64,000 nt of DNA, from positions 629,040 to 693,039 of the forward strand of contig CAJJCY010000002.1 of NCBI GenBank assembly GCA_905182865.1, given 5' to 3'. Origin of the DNA: an uncultured SAR324 cluster bacterium. Lineage in GTDB: Bacteria; SAR324; NAC60-12. This document shows positions 9,271 through 17,913 of this stretch, piece after piece (positions within the stretch are counted from its first letter, which is position 1; each line of letters starts with the position of its first letter). Below the pieces are notes generated by a model. It was not told where the DNA came from, searched no databases, and worked only from the letters and a program-made list of their open reading frames with translations. The position numbers and the translations under genes are program-made.

Positions 9271-10552
9271 ATGGCGAATACAGCAAGACTTGAAGTCAAT
9301 GAAATATCTATTGATCTCCCACTGGTTATTGGGAGTGAAAGTGAAATTGGCATTGATATTAGTAAATTACGTTCTCAAACAAAAGCAATAACTCTTGATC
9401 CAGGCTTTGTTAATACAGGATCTTGTGAAAGCAGTATTACATACTTGGATGGTGAGAAGGGTATTTTGCGTTATAGAGGTTATCCAATTGAACAACTTGC
9501 AGAAAAATCAAATTTCCTTGAAGTCAGTTATTTATTGATTTATGGCGAATTGCCTACAAATCAGCAGTTGAATGACTTTGAATACAATGTTAAACAGCAT
9601 ACTTTGCTCCACGAAGATGTCAGGCACATTTATCAGGCCTTTCCCAAGGACGCTCACCCGATGGCAATTCTTTCAAGCATCGTCTGTGCACTTTCAACAT
9701 TCTATCCTGATTTCAGTGCTACCGACAGTGATGCAGTAGATTTGGCGATTTGGCGTCTGATGGGCAAACTCCCCACCATCGCAGCCTGGTCATACAAAAA
9801 AAATATTGGCCAGCCTTTTGTTTATCCAATTAACGAATTCACTTATACTAAAAACTTTCTGAATATGTTATTTGGTGTACCTACCACGAATTATGAAGTT
9901 CCAGAGGAATTCGTGAAAGCCCTTAATGTACTTTTCATTTTACATGCAGATCATGAACAGAATTGTTCAACCTCCACAGTTAGATTGGTGGGCAGCAGTC
10001 ATGCAAGTTTATACGCATCAGTTTCGGCAGGTATTGCTGCACTTTGGGGTCCATTGCATGGAGGGGCAAATCAAGCGGTTTTGGAAATGTTGAAGCGATT
10101 AAAGCTGATGGTGGTGACACTAAAAATTTGTAAAACTTGCCAAAGACAAAGGTTCAGGTTTTCGCTTGATGGGATTTGGGCATCGTGTATATAAAAATTT
10201 TGATCCAAGAGCCACTATCCTGAAAGGTTACTGCGATAAAATATTAGATCTGCTTGGAACTCCGGATCCTTTGTTGGATATTGCAAAGCAACTTGAGGAA
10301 GCAGCATTGACTGATGAATATTTTATTGAACGGAATCTTTATCCAAATGTGGACTTTTACAGCGGAATCATCTATAAAGCCCTTGGCTTTCCAACAGACA
10401 TGTTTACAGTCCTTTTTTCTCTGGGACGTTTGCCAGGCTGGATTGCACATTGGCTGGAAATGCGGAATGGAATCTCAAAAATTGGACGACCACGACAGAT
10501 TTATACAGGAGAAACTGAGCGAAATTATGAATCTCTCAGTCAACGTAACTGA
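9271..10552 (+). CDS. gltA: Citrate synthase, interrupted by two frameshifts
   Basis: First enzyme of the TCA cycle (oxaloacetate + acetyl-CoA). The first segment runs from MANTARLEV to [11 protein letters not shown] (about residue 275) with conserved [15 protein letters not shown] and [12 protein letters not shown]; the last segment from 10166 carries [16 protein letters not shown] and the end [15 protein letters not shown]. Between them one base is missing after about 10092 (the next frame reads [11 protein letters not shown]) and another near 10128 (next frame [13 protein letters not shown] reads on into the last segment). Both breaks lie within about 40 bases, and correcting them restores a normal protein of about 427 residues. 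Indel error in the sequence is more likely than a dead gene, since no other citrate synthase is seen here. Confidence 0.9.
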
Positions 10553-10580
10553 TTTCTACCTACCTCAATAGAAGCTTCCT

Positions 10581-11066
10581 ATGCCAAATTTGTCAATGCG
10601 GGAACAACTTCTGATATCCTCCGTCTTTCTGATTATATTTGTACTTGCGGGAATGTGGGGGATACAGCAGCTTAACCGTGAGGAAAAAATGCTGCTTCAA
10701 CAACTAGGCAAGCTGGAGCAGCAAATAAAACAAGTGCGCTTCCTATCCATGGAATTAAATGATTTACAGCGCTCTGCCACTGCGCCTGTGATGCCGCAGG
10801 CTCTCAGCTCTTTTGTGGAAAAGATTGCACGATCCATTGAAATTCAGGACAATTTGCAACTCAATGTACTAACAAATGTTCAAAAGGGAGTTGAGGGTGT
10901 CAAAGTAGGTTTAGACAGACTTAAACTTGATTATCTAATGTCTATGCTTTATCAACTTGAAAATCACCGTCCTGTACTACGGACTTCTCATCTCAGTATC
11001 AGCATCAGCCCCGGTAACCGTCAGGTACGAGCCTCGTTTCAGGTACACAAGCAACTGGGAGGATGA
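10581..11066 (+). CDS. gspM: Type II secretion system protein M-like
   Basis: 161 residues: a short cytoplasmic N-terminus (NLSMREQLL), one membrane span (ISSVFLIIFVLAGMWGI), a coiled-coil stretch (LNREEKMLLQQLGKLEQQIKQV) and a small ferredoxin-like periplasmic domain. This is the layout of GspM/PilO, the assembly-platform bitopic proteins. The ..REQLL.. opening followed by the TM matches GspM particularly well. It is followed 6 bases later by a GspN-like gene, which supports the assignment. Expected to work with the GspD secretin encoded upstream. Confidence 0.72.
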   Translation: MPNLSMREQLLISSVFLIIFVLAGMWGIQQLNREEKMLLQQLGKLEQQIKQVRFLSMELNDLQRSATAPVMPQALSSFVEKIARSIEIQDNLQLNVLTNVQKGVEGVKVGLDRLKLDYLMSMLYQLENHRPVLRTSHLSISISPGNRQVRASFQVHKQLGG

Positions 11067-11072
11067 CTATCA

Positions 11073-11969
11073 ATGCGAATCATAAAACATATTTCGTTTT
11101 TGTTAGTGGGAATGGCAGTGATTTTGATTCTTGCTTTTTGGGGTTTTAAACAAAATTTTCCCGGCAAATCAATTGCAGATGCAGTTCGCTTTCGTTTAAC
11201 CACACAAACAGGAATTCCATTTCAAATTCAGGATATTGAGTTGGGATGGAGCAAAATAAGTACCCCTGAGATTGTTCTGCGTACTCCAAAATGGTTGGCT
11301 GGAATTCCGGATATTCGCCTGTTAATTCTTGAAAATGTAGAGGTTCCTTTTTTCTCCATCATCACATCAGGAAAAGCTAAAGTACATGGGCAGGTTCATG
11401 AGGGCTCCTTCCGGATTTCCACTGAATTGCTGACACAGAAAATACTCGATCTCTCCATTGATTCAGTACAGATCGAACGTGTTCCTTTATTTTCTTTAGT
11501 TCCATATACATTTATTTCAGGTTTACTTTCACTTTCAGCGCATATCGAAAACATTAATGCACTGCAGCAACAAAAAGCAAAGTTTCCCGAAGGAACTATT
11601 AAAGGAAATTTGAAAAATGCAAGAATTCGGATTTCTGGTGGTACAGCACTTCTGGATATTCAATTACCAGAATTAGTTCTGTCAGAAATTCAGTTTGAGG
11701 TTCAGCTCGGACGGTCAATTCACATTAAGAAGATTTATTTACAAGGATCATTAGAAGGAATTATAGAGGGTACAATTCAACTAAATGAGAAACACCCGCA
11801 AATGTCACTGATAGATTTGAATATCCAAGTCACACCTTCGCCAGCACTCAAAAAAGGAATCAGCAGTTTTAGCACAATGCTGAGTACATTTCAGTGTGGC
11901 GAAACTATCAAAATCAACCTGAAAGGTGCGCTTAATCGTTTCAACTTTCCAACAAGAATGAAATGTTAG
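11073..11969 (+). CDS. gspN: Type II secretion system protein N-like
   Basis: 298 residues with one N-terminal membrane anchor (ISFLLVGMAVILILAFWGF) and a long periplasmic region of repeated amphipathic beta strands (for example IELGWSKISTPEIVLRTP, FEVQLGRSIHIKKIYLQG, GTIKGNLKNARIRISGG). This matches the delta-proteobacterial-style GspN, related to AsmA-like beta-rich proteins. The gene follows gspM in the order usual for T2SS loci. The C-terminus (NRFNFPTRMKC) ends without an obvious domain boundary and may be slightly short of the family's usual end. Confidence 0.68.
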   Translation: MRIIKHISFLLVGMAVILILAFWGFKQNFPGKSIADAVRFRLTTQTGIPFQIQDIELGWSKISTPEIVLRTPKWLAGIPDIRLLILENVEVPFFSIITSGKAKVHGQVHEGSFRISTELLTQKILDLSIDSVQIERVPLFSLVPYTFISGLLSLSAHIENINALQQQKAKFPEGTIKGNLKNARIRISGGTALLDIQLPELVLSEIQFEVQLGRSIHIKKIYLQGSLEGIIEGTIQLNEKHPQMSLIDLNIQVTPSPALKKGISSFSTMLSTFQCGETIKINLKGALNRFNFPTRMKC

Positions 11970-12458
11970 TTTGAAATAACTTACCAGTTTTCACAAATAA
12001 GACTAAATCCGGGACTATTAATTTGATTAAAATAACTGGAAAGGTTCAATTAAGAACAAACTAAACATCTTCAACAGGGTTCAATATTTCACCCAGTTCT
12101 TCTAAAGGACACATTAGTAGAATGAATAGCACTATATTGAAAGCTTAAAAACACACAATTACACTCTACTGATTATTTCTGACTGATAACTTTAGTAAAC
12201 TGTTTTAAGAGAGAAGAAATATTGAGGTAAGATATTTACGATAAATACAAATTAGAGGAAAATATTTTCAGTCCCAAAAAACGATCTAACACAACAAAGC
12301 CTTCCAACGAGGAGGAAACTAGAAAAAATCTAAATGGATAATTTAAGTAATTTGTGGATTAGTAAAAAATACAAAGGTAAGTCCCAGACTTACGAATCAG
12401 CAAATCCAGGATTTTATTCTTGAAACATTGCTTGAGGCAACATTGCTAAACAGAGGGC
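11970..12458. other. Intergenic region without a recognisable gene
   Basis: About 490 AT-rich bases lie between the convergent gspN (plus) and outer-membrane protein gene (minus). I see no open frame with protein-like composition, no tRNA-like clover and no strong inverted repeat. A very short minus-strand peptide near 12055-12110 (about 17 codons) is too small to call. Confidence 0.5.
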
Positions 12459-13052
12459 TTAATCTATAATGAAATCAACTCGAAGGTTGAAGGAGACACC
12501 TGTCAAATATTTATCATTTGGCGTCAAGTTATAGGCGAAAGAATAATTGAAGTCAGTCTGTTCTCCAATTTTATAATTAAATCCAAACCAGGGTTCTACG
12601 ATTGCTCCTCCACTTTGTACTGTGTTTGTTGCTGTACTATCATACATTTTTGCACCACCACCACCAGCTGTTAAGCCCCATTCAACATAAATATCGTCGA
12701 AAATGGTAAAATCATAACCGGCTATCAATCCACCATAAGTGTACGTTCCTACACTATCTACAGCACCTAGCTGTCCTGCGAATCCAGTACCTCCGATAAA
12801 AAACTTTTCGGTGTTATAGACAACGAAGCGCCACCCATAAAACAAACTGGGGCCAGCCGCTGTAGTTAAATACTTTAAAGCAACACCTGTTTTGGATTTC
12901 TTAAAGTATGAACTGGCGTATATATACTCTCCTGACAAATTTGTCTTTGAAGTTTCATCTGTCGGTGCGACCTCCTGACTATCAGTTTGAGCTAATACCT
13001 GGACAGAAAAAAAGATAGATATGAGTAATATTATGAGATTTTTCATGTACAA
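12459..13052 (-). CDS. Predicted outer-membrane beta-barrel protein
   Basis: 197 residues with a clear signal peptide (KNLIILLISIFFSVQVLAQ, cleavage after LAQ). The mature part shows alternating hydrophobic/polar strands rich in Gly, Tyr and Phe (FIGGTGFAGQLGAV, YGGLIAGYDFTIFDDIYVEWGL) and ends in NLRVDFIID, compatible with an 8-strand OmpW/OmpA-like barrel, although the classical terminal Phe is two residues early. The N-terminal mature region is acidic and probably disordered. No functional family is recognised. It lies downstream of the TPR protein gene on the same strand but 281 bases away. Confidence 0.6.
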   Translation of the reverse strand: MYMKNLIILLISIFFSVQVLAQTDSQEVAPTDETSKTNLSGEYIYASSYFKKSKTGVALKYLTTAAGPSLFYGWRFVVYNTEKFFIGGTGFAGQLGAVDSVGTYTYGGLIAGYDFTIFDDIYVEWGLTAGGGGAKMYDSTATNTVQSGGAIVEPWFGFNYKIGEQTDFNYSFAYNLTPNDKYLTGVSFNLRVDFIID

Positions 13053-13333
13053 TTCCTTCTTCTGCTCTTAATTAATTTGAAAATCTTTTACCAACCTAGC
13101 CTGAAAGTTTATTGTTTGCTATAGAGAATTGCAAGCTTTTTATTCCAAAAAAACCGTATGATATACTTTTTTTAAGTTAAAATACACTATAAAAAAGTAT
13201 TTATCCACAAAAAAATTATTTCAGCTTCAAATACATCTAATATTTTATGCAAACCTACTGTATATTAAACAATTGCAAGTGTGAAGCCTAATTTATTATT
13301 ATTTTAATAATTCTACAGTGTGGCTGGTATATA

Positions 13334-15046
13334 TTAGGACTCTTCACGTAGTTGTTCGATGCGTAACCTTATTTGACTGTTATCCGGCTCAAGTCTCAAC
13401 GACTCCTCCCACGCAGTCTCTGCTAACTGAAATTCTCCAAGCTGATAATAGACAATTCCAAGGTTCCACCAGGCCACAGAATATATAGGATATTTTTTAG
13501 TGAGACTTTCCAGGAAACTGCGGGCTTCATGGCGTTTCCCAAGTTTTATAAGCACAGCTCCAAGCCTCAACAGTGCTTTATGATGTTCAGGTTTCAGGTG
13601 AAGTACTTGTCGGTATAATGTTTCGGCTTTTTCCAGATGTTTTAGTTTTTCATGTGCATAACCCAGATAAAGGTTGATTTCAGGATGTTTGGGGAATTTC
13701 TTTCGAAGTTTAGCAAGTAGTAAAAGCGCACTTTGCGGATCCTGTTGAACCAGGCGTAATTTTGCCAGATGCAGATAAGGTCCTGGTTGTAATGGCTGCA
13801 GTGCAGCAGCATCTTCAAAAGACTGAAGTGCTTCTTTCCAGCGGCGGGCATTGTAATCCTGCTGACCGGAATGCATCAGCTGTTCGAAACTTTGTGTTTT
13901 TTCGGAAAGTGCAGGAATAATCCATGGTTCTAAATCCTTGATCAGCACATGGTAAGGCTGCCAGCCATCAGTACTTGGTTCGATAACAAACGGATAAAGT
14001 TTTAGCCCACGCTTGACGTAAACATCACCTGCCTGAGGGGTTTTACCGATAGTAAGTCCATAGAGGATGAAAGACATACCATCGCGGGGATTTAACTGAT
14101 TGGCTATATTTGCCTGTTGTTTAGCAAACAAGGGTTCTCTTCGAAGGTAGTGCACGAGCGAGAGTAAAGTGTGATGCTCGCTATTATCAGGGTGCTGTTT
14201 CATGGCTGCCAAAATTTCTGTTTCTGCGGAATTTAGAGCAGGGACAAGAGCTGGTTCTAAAACTCTGCTTTCGATAATGAGCATGACAGCTCTGTAAAAT
14301 TGAATCGATGATGCCAGAGAAGGATAACTAATTAGCAATGCCTCCAACTCATCTTTATGTGATTCCCATGCAGAAGTATTAGGGACAGGTACTTGTTTAA
14401 GTCTCCACTGATAAAAATGCTTAAGACCGTCCCAATCGTAGGTTTTTGGGGAATGAGTCAGATTACTGAAAAATTGGTCCCCCTCACCAAGGCTTTGCAA
14501 GAGTGAAACTATTAGTTTGTCAGGAGTGTTCCAGGTATGAGTGTTTTGTATTTTCAGAGTTGATTTACTTTCTCCGAAAATACTGATGCTCAATGTAACA
14601 GAAAGTTGATTAAGGACTTTTTGTAAAGATATTTGAATTAGTCTGTTCGGTTTTATTTGGGAAATTTCCGAGTTTTGTAATGATATATTACTTGAGGAAA
14701 GCTGTCCTAAGTCATGAAGGCGCTGATTCCAGCGGCGCATGATATCCGGAGTTATCACAGAGAATCGATTGGCCAGTTGCAGCTGCATGGAAAGTTCTTC
14801 CTGAACAAACAGCCCCAACCAATTCAATCCTTTTGAAGGGTATTTAACATCAACTGAAAGTAATCCAACTGATTGACGTGCCTGGAGAAACTGAGGAAAC
14901 ACCAGGTTTACAAAGAACAGGCTTGTAAACAGCAAGAGGAGAAGTTTTCTAAGAAACTTATTTTTTATTTCCTTCGCAATTAAAAATAAATGCAAACGAT
15001 TAGTGCAAAAAATTATGATAGATTTGAAACACGTCGTTAGCATCAT
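13334..15046 (-). CDS. Membrane-anchored TPR-repeat protein
   Basis: 570 residues. A hydrophobic segment (about residues 34-50, LLLLLFTSLFFVNLVFPQF) is a signal or anchor; a middle region of unrecognised fold (VGLLSVDVKYPSKGLNWLG, resembling the opening of TolB/CsgG-type sensing domains) precedes at least five C-terminal TPR helices (NLYLGYAHEKLKHLEKAETLY, HKALLRLGAVLIKLG, WNLGIVYYQLGEFQLAETAW). The ATG at 15046 overlaps the stop of the upstream coiled-coil gene as ATGA, which supports this start and translational coupling. A periplasmic scaffold role is inferred from the repeats. Confidence 0.75.
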   Translation of the reverse strand: MMLTTCFKSIIIFCTNRLHLFLIAKEIKNKFLRKLLLLLFTSLFFVNLVFPQFLQARQSVGLLSVDVKYPSKGLNWLGLFVQEELSMQLQLANRFSVITPDIMRRWNQRLHDLGQLSSSNISLQNSEISQIKPNRLIQISLQKVLNQLSVTLSISIFGESKSTLKIQNTHTWNTPDKLIVSLLQSLGEGDQFFSNLTHSPKTYDWDGLKHFYQWRLKQVPVPNTSAWESHKDELEALLISYPSLASSIQFYRAVMLIIESRVLEPALVPALNSAETEILAAMKQHPDNSEHHTLLSLVHYLRREPLFAKQQANIANQLNPRDGMSFILYGLTIGKTPQAGDVYVKRGLKLYPFVIEPSTDGWQPYHVLIKDLEPWIIPALSEKTQSFEQLMHSGQQDYNARRWKEALQSFEDAAALQPLQPGPYLHLAKLRLVQQDPQSALLLLAKLRKKFPKHPEINLYLGYAHEKLKHLEKAETLYRQVLHLKPEHHKALLRLGAVLIKLGKRHEARSFLESLTKKYPIYSVAWWNLGIVYYQLGEFQLAETAWEESLRLEPDNSQIRLRIEQLREES

Positions 15047-15464
15047 GCGTAGTGTTGTGAGGACCCCGGGGCTTCAGTGTATGAATCTGTACTGGTACCA
15101 AAAGTGGACCCTTCAATTTCATCTCCTTCAAATTCAAACAATACATAAACGACATCCTCAGTCTCCACAGCAAGCACTTCCTCTGCTTCCTCTGCTTCCT
15201 CGCCTCCTCAGCAACCACTTCCTCTGTCTCTTCGTCTTTTTGAATTGACGTAACAACCTTTGCATCAACTTCAACAGCTTCCATATCTTCCAGCTGTTCA
15301 AATTTTTCAATTAAGGATGATAGCCTTTGCTCCCAATCTTCATATCGATTTTCCAACTCATCATTCTTTTCTTTTAAATCCGTAATTTCCATTCGTGAAA
15401 ATTCGATGGTTTCAATCGCTTCATTAATTTTTACTTCAAGCTGTTTCAGTAAATCGTTTGACAT
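15043..15464 (-). CDS. Small acidic coiled-coil protein (ZapB-like), frameshifted
   Basis: The first 65 residues form a heptad-rich coiled coil (LLKQLEVKINEAIETIEFSR, LKEKNDELENRYEDWEQRL) like ZapB-type division accessories. Near 15205 the frame changes: the uncorrected frame becomes basic and unnatural (RKQRKQRKCLLWRL), while the next frame continues the acidic composition (EEAEEAEEVLAVETEDVVY) and stops with TGA at 15043-15045, overlapping the ATG of the TPR gene. A one-base indel in the GAGGAGGCGAGGAAG repeat is the simplest explanation. Frame-corrected length is about 140 residues. The ZapB link rests on size and coiled coil only. Confidence 0.55.
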
Positions 15465-15809
15465 GTTTAATTTCCTTAAAAAATGGTTGTAGCAACTTCC
15501 TCACGGAATTCGTTAACCGGATCCCCGGCAAAACTTTCAGCACAACTCTGATGCAAGAGCTGTACATTTTAGCTTATACTTGAATGAAAAAGGTAATCAA
15601 CAATAATAACAATTGATTGCTTGTAATTCCTGAAATAAAGGTTTAACAAAAAATATATGCAACTGTGAGTTGCCTACTTTAGGCCTGATTTTCAGACTAA
15701 TCGTTGATTGATGAAAACTGAGGACTTACAATTGGGCAATAACAAATCAGCTGAAACGGAGATAGAAGCCCGTTTAGATAATATTGTTCAGGTACTGTTT
15801 ATTAATTCT
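15465..15809. other. Intergenic region with a possible small ORF
   Basis: About 345 bases separate dxs and the coiled-coil gene. A 42-codon plus-strand frame (15711-15839, MKTEDLQLGNN...) is antisense to the end of dxs and has only a modest claim to be real: the segment AETEIEARLDNIVQVL is helix-like. No RNA gene is recognised. Confidence 0.35.
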
Positions 15810-17760
15810 TCAATTATTATGAGGCGAGTTCTTTGGTGAGACTATTCTTTTCTTTCTGATTTTCTTATGAGCAGGAACGGGCAATCTTTCAAGAATACGA
15901 GAGTAGATTTGCTCCATACTCAATTCAGCCGACCTTAGTTGTTCATCCGGGTTCCCTTGTGCTATGAAGCGATCAGGAACACCAAGCTGCAGAGTAGGCA
16001 CACAAATACCATTTACACTAAGAGTTTCAAGCACACCACTGCCGAAACCTCCGTGGATTGTATTTTCTTCAAGGCTTACCAGTAATTGTACTTCTTTACC
16101 AAGCCTAACAATTACATCTTCATCCAGCGGTTTGACAAATCTTGCGTTTACAACAGCAACAGAGTAACCATCCTTTTCAAGAAGATCTGCTGTCTTCTCT
16201 GCAATATCGACCATTGAACCTATCGCAAACAGCGCAATATCTTTCCCTTTTCGTAAAATTTGTGCTTTGCCAAATTCAATTTGAGAACAATCATTTTCGT
16301 CAGGATTAGCAGTATTTCCTCTTGGGTAGCGTATTGCCGAGGGACCGCTTTCATTATTATAGGCAAGTTCCATCATGCCGCGCAATTCCTGCCCATCCCG
16401 GGGGACCATTATTGTCATGTTTGGAATCATTCGCAGGTAAGTCAAGTCATACAATCCGTGATGGGTCGGGCCATCAGCTCCAACAAATCCTGCTCTGTCG
16501 AGCATGAAGCGTACCGGTAATTTTTGAATTGCTACGTCGTGTATAATGTGATCAAGTGCACGCTGCAAAAATGTTGAATAAATGGCAACAAATGGTTTAC
16601 TACCTGTGGTTGCAAGTCCTGCTGAGCACGTCACAGCATGACCTTCAGCGATACCAACATCAAGCACACGTTCCGGATATTTTGGTTTCAGTTTAACGAT
16701 ACCCGTTCCACTCAGCATGGCGGCAGTCACAACCACGACTTGTTCATCTCTTGCCATCAATTCTTCTAGTTTGTTTCCAAAAACCTGAGAAAAACTAATT
16801 ACATTTCCGGATGATTTTTTCTTTACAAATTTACCATCCTCTGGTTCGAATGGGGTAACACCATGATACTTATAGGCATCTTCTTCAGCAAAAGCATAGC
16901 CTTTACCTTTTTGTGTAATGGAGTGAATAACAATGGGACCGTCTAAATCCTTAACATGATTTATTAAATCCAGCAGTTCTGAAAGATCATGACCATCGAC
17001 TGTACCAAAATATCGCCAACCCAATTGTTCAAAGAACATACTTGGCGGAGAAAAAAAGCTCTTTGCAGAATCGTGTAATTTCTGTAAAGTAGTTTTCAGA
17101 CCCAGTCGTTCAGAAAAAGGTGCCTTCTCTGCGAATTCCAGAGTTTCTTCACGGAATCTATTGTAAAACCTGGAAGAGGCAAAGCGAGTCAATAATTTTG
17201 AAATTGCACCAACATTTGGATCTATACTGACGCTGTTATCATTGTAAATAACCAGCATGTTTTTATCGAGAGCCCCATTGTGATTAAGTGCTTCAAAAGC
17301 TAAACCTCCGGTCATTGCTCCATCTCCAATAACAGCAATTACATGTGTTTGATTTATTTGATAGATCACGACCAACCGCCATTCCTAATGCTGCTGAAAT
17401 TGAAGTTGAGGCATGTCCTGCTCCAAAATGGTCGAAACTACTTTCGTCACGTGAGAGAAATTTTTTGATGCCACCGGCTTTACCAAGCGAATCAAATTTT
17501 TCATTGCGGCCGGTCAGAATTTTATAGGCGTAGGCCTGGTGTCCTACGTCCCAGACAATTCGGTCAATGTTGAAATTAAAATTTTTCAGCAATGCTACTG
17601 TGATTTCAACAGTACCAAGGGAAGAAGCAAGATGGCCTCCACGTTGGCTGGTGACTTCGATGATACGTTGACGGCATTCTTCGGCCAACTGAGTTAATTC
17701 TTTCAAATTTAAGTTTTGTATCTCTGTAGGTTGTGAGATACTTTCCAATAACGATTTCAT
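15810..17760 (-). CDS. dxs: 1-deoxy-D-xylulose-5-phosphate synthase, one frameshift
   Basis: Thiamine-diphosphate enzyme joining pyruvate and glyceraldehyde-3-phosphate, first step of the MEP pathway. The N-terminal segment (17760 to about 17345) has ECRQRIIEVTSQRGGHLASS and WDVGHQAYAYKILTGR with the catalytic-region His residues; the second segment starts with VIAVIGDGAMTGGLAFEALNH (ThDP GDG motif) and continues through DRAGFVGADGPTHHG and PRDGQELRGMMELA to the transketolase C-domain. The two are in different frames and join around 17340-17375 (AVGRDL / NQTHVIAV). Corrected length is about 640 residues, normal for Dxs. An indel error is likely because the gene is essential in organisms that rely on this pathway. 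Confidence 0.92.
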
Positions 17761-17913
17761 TCTTGAATCTTAAATACTTAGTTTCAATGGGTAAAAATAT
17801 AAATGTCTTCAGATCTTCAGTTTTATTTTCCAATTGGTTAAGATCACTGATGTATCTTGTCTGTCAATACGAAAAGATAATCATATTGTACAGTATATCT
17901 TGGGGGGATTCTT

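Noticed and set aside
12055-12110. Short minus-strand peptide in the gspN downstream gap
   Set aside because: Only about 17 codons and no context.
15711-15839. 42-codon plus-strand frame (MKTEDLQLGNN...)
   Set aside because: Overlaps the end of dxs in antisense and has no ribosome site or relatives; kept only as a note in the intergenic entry.
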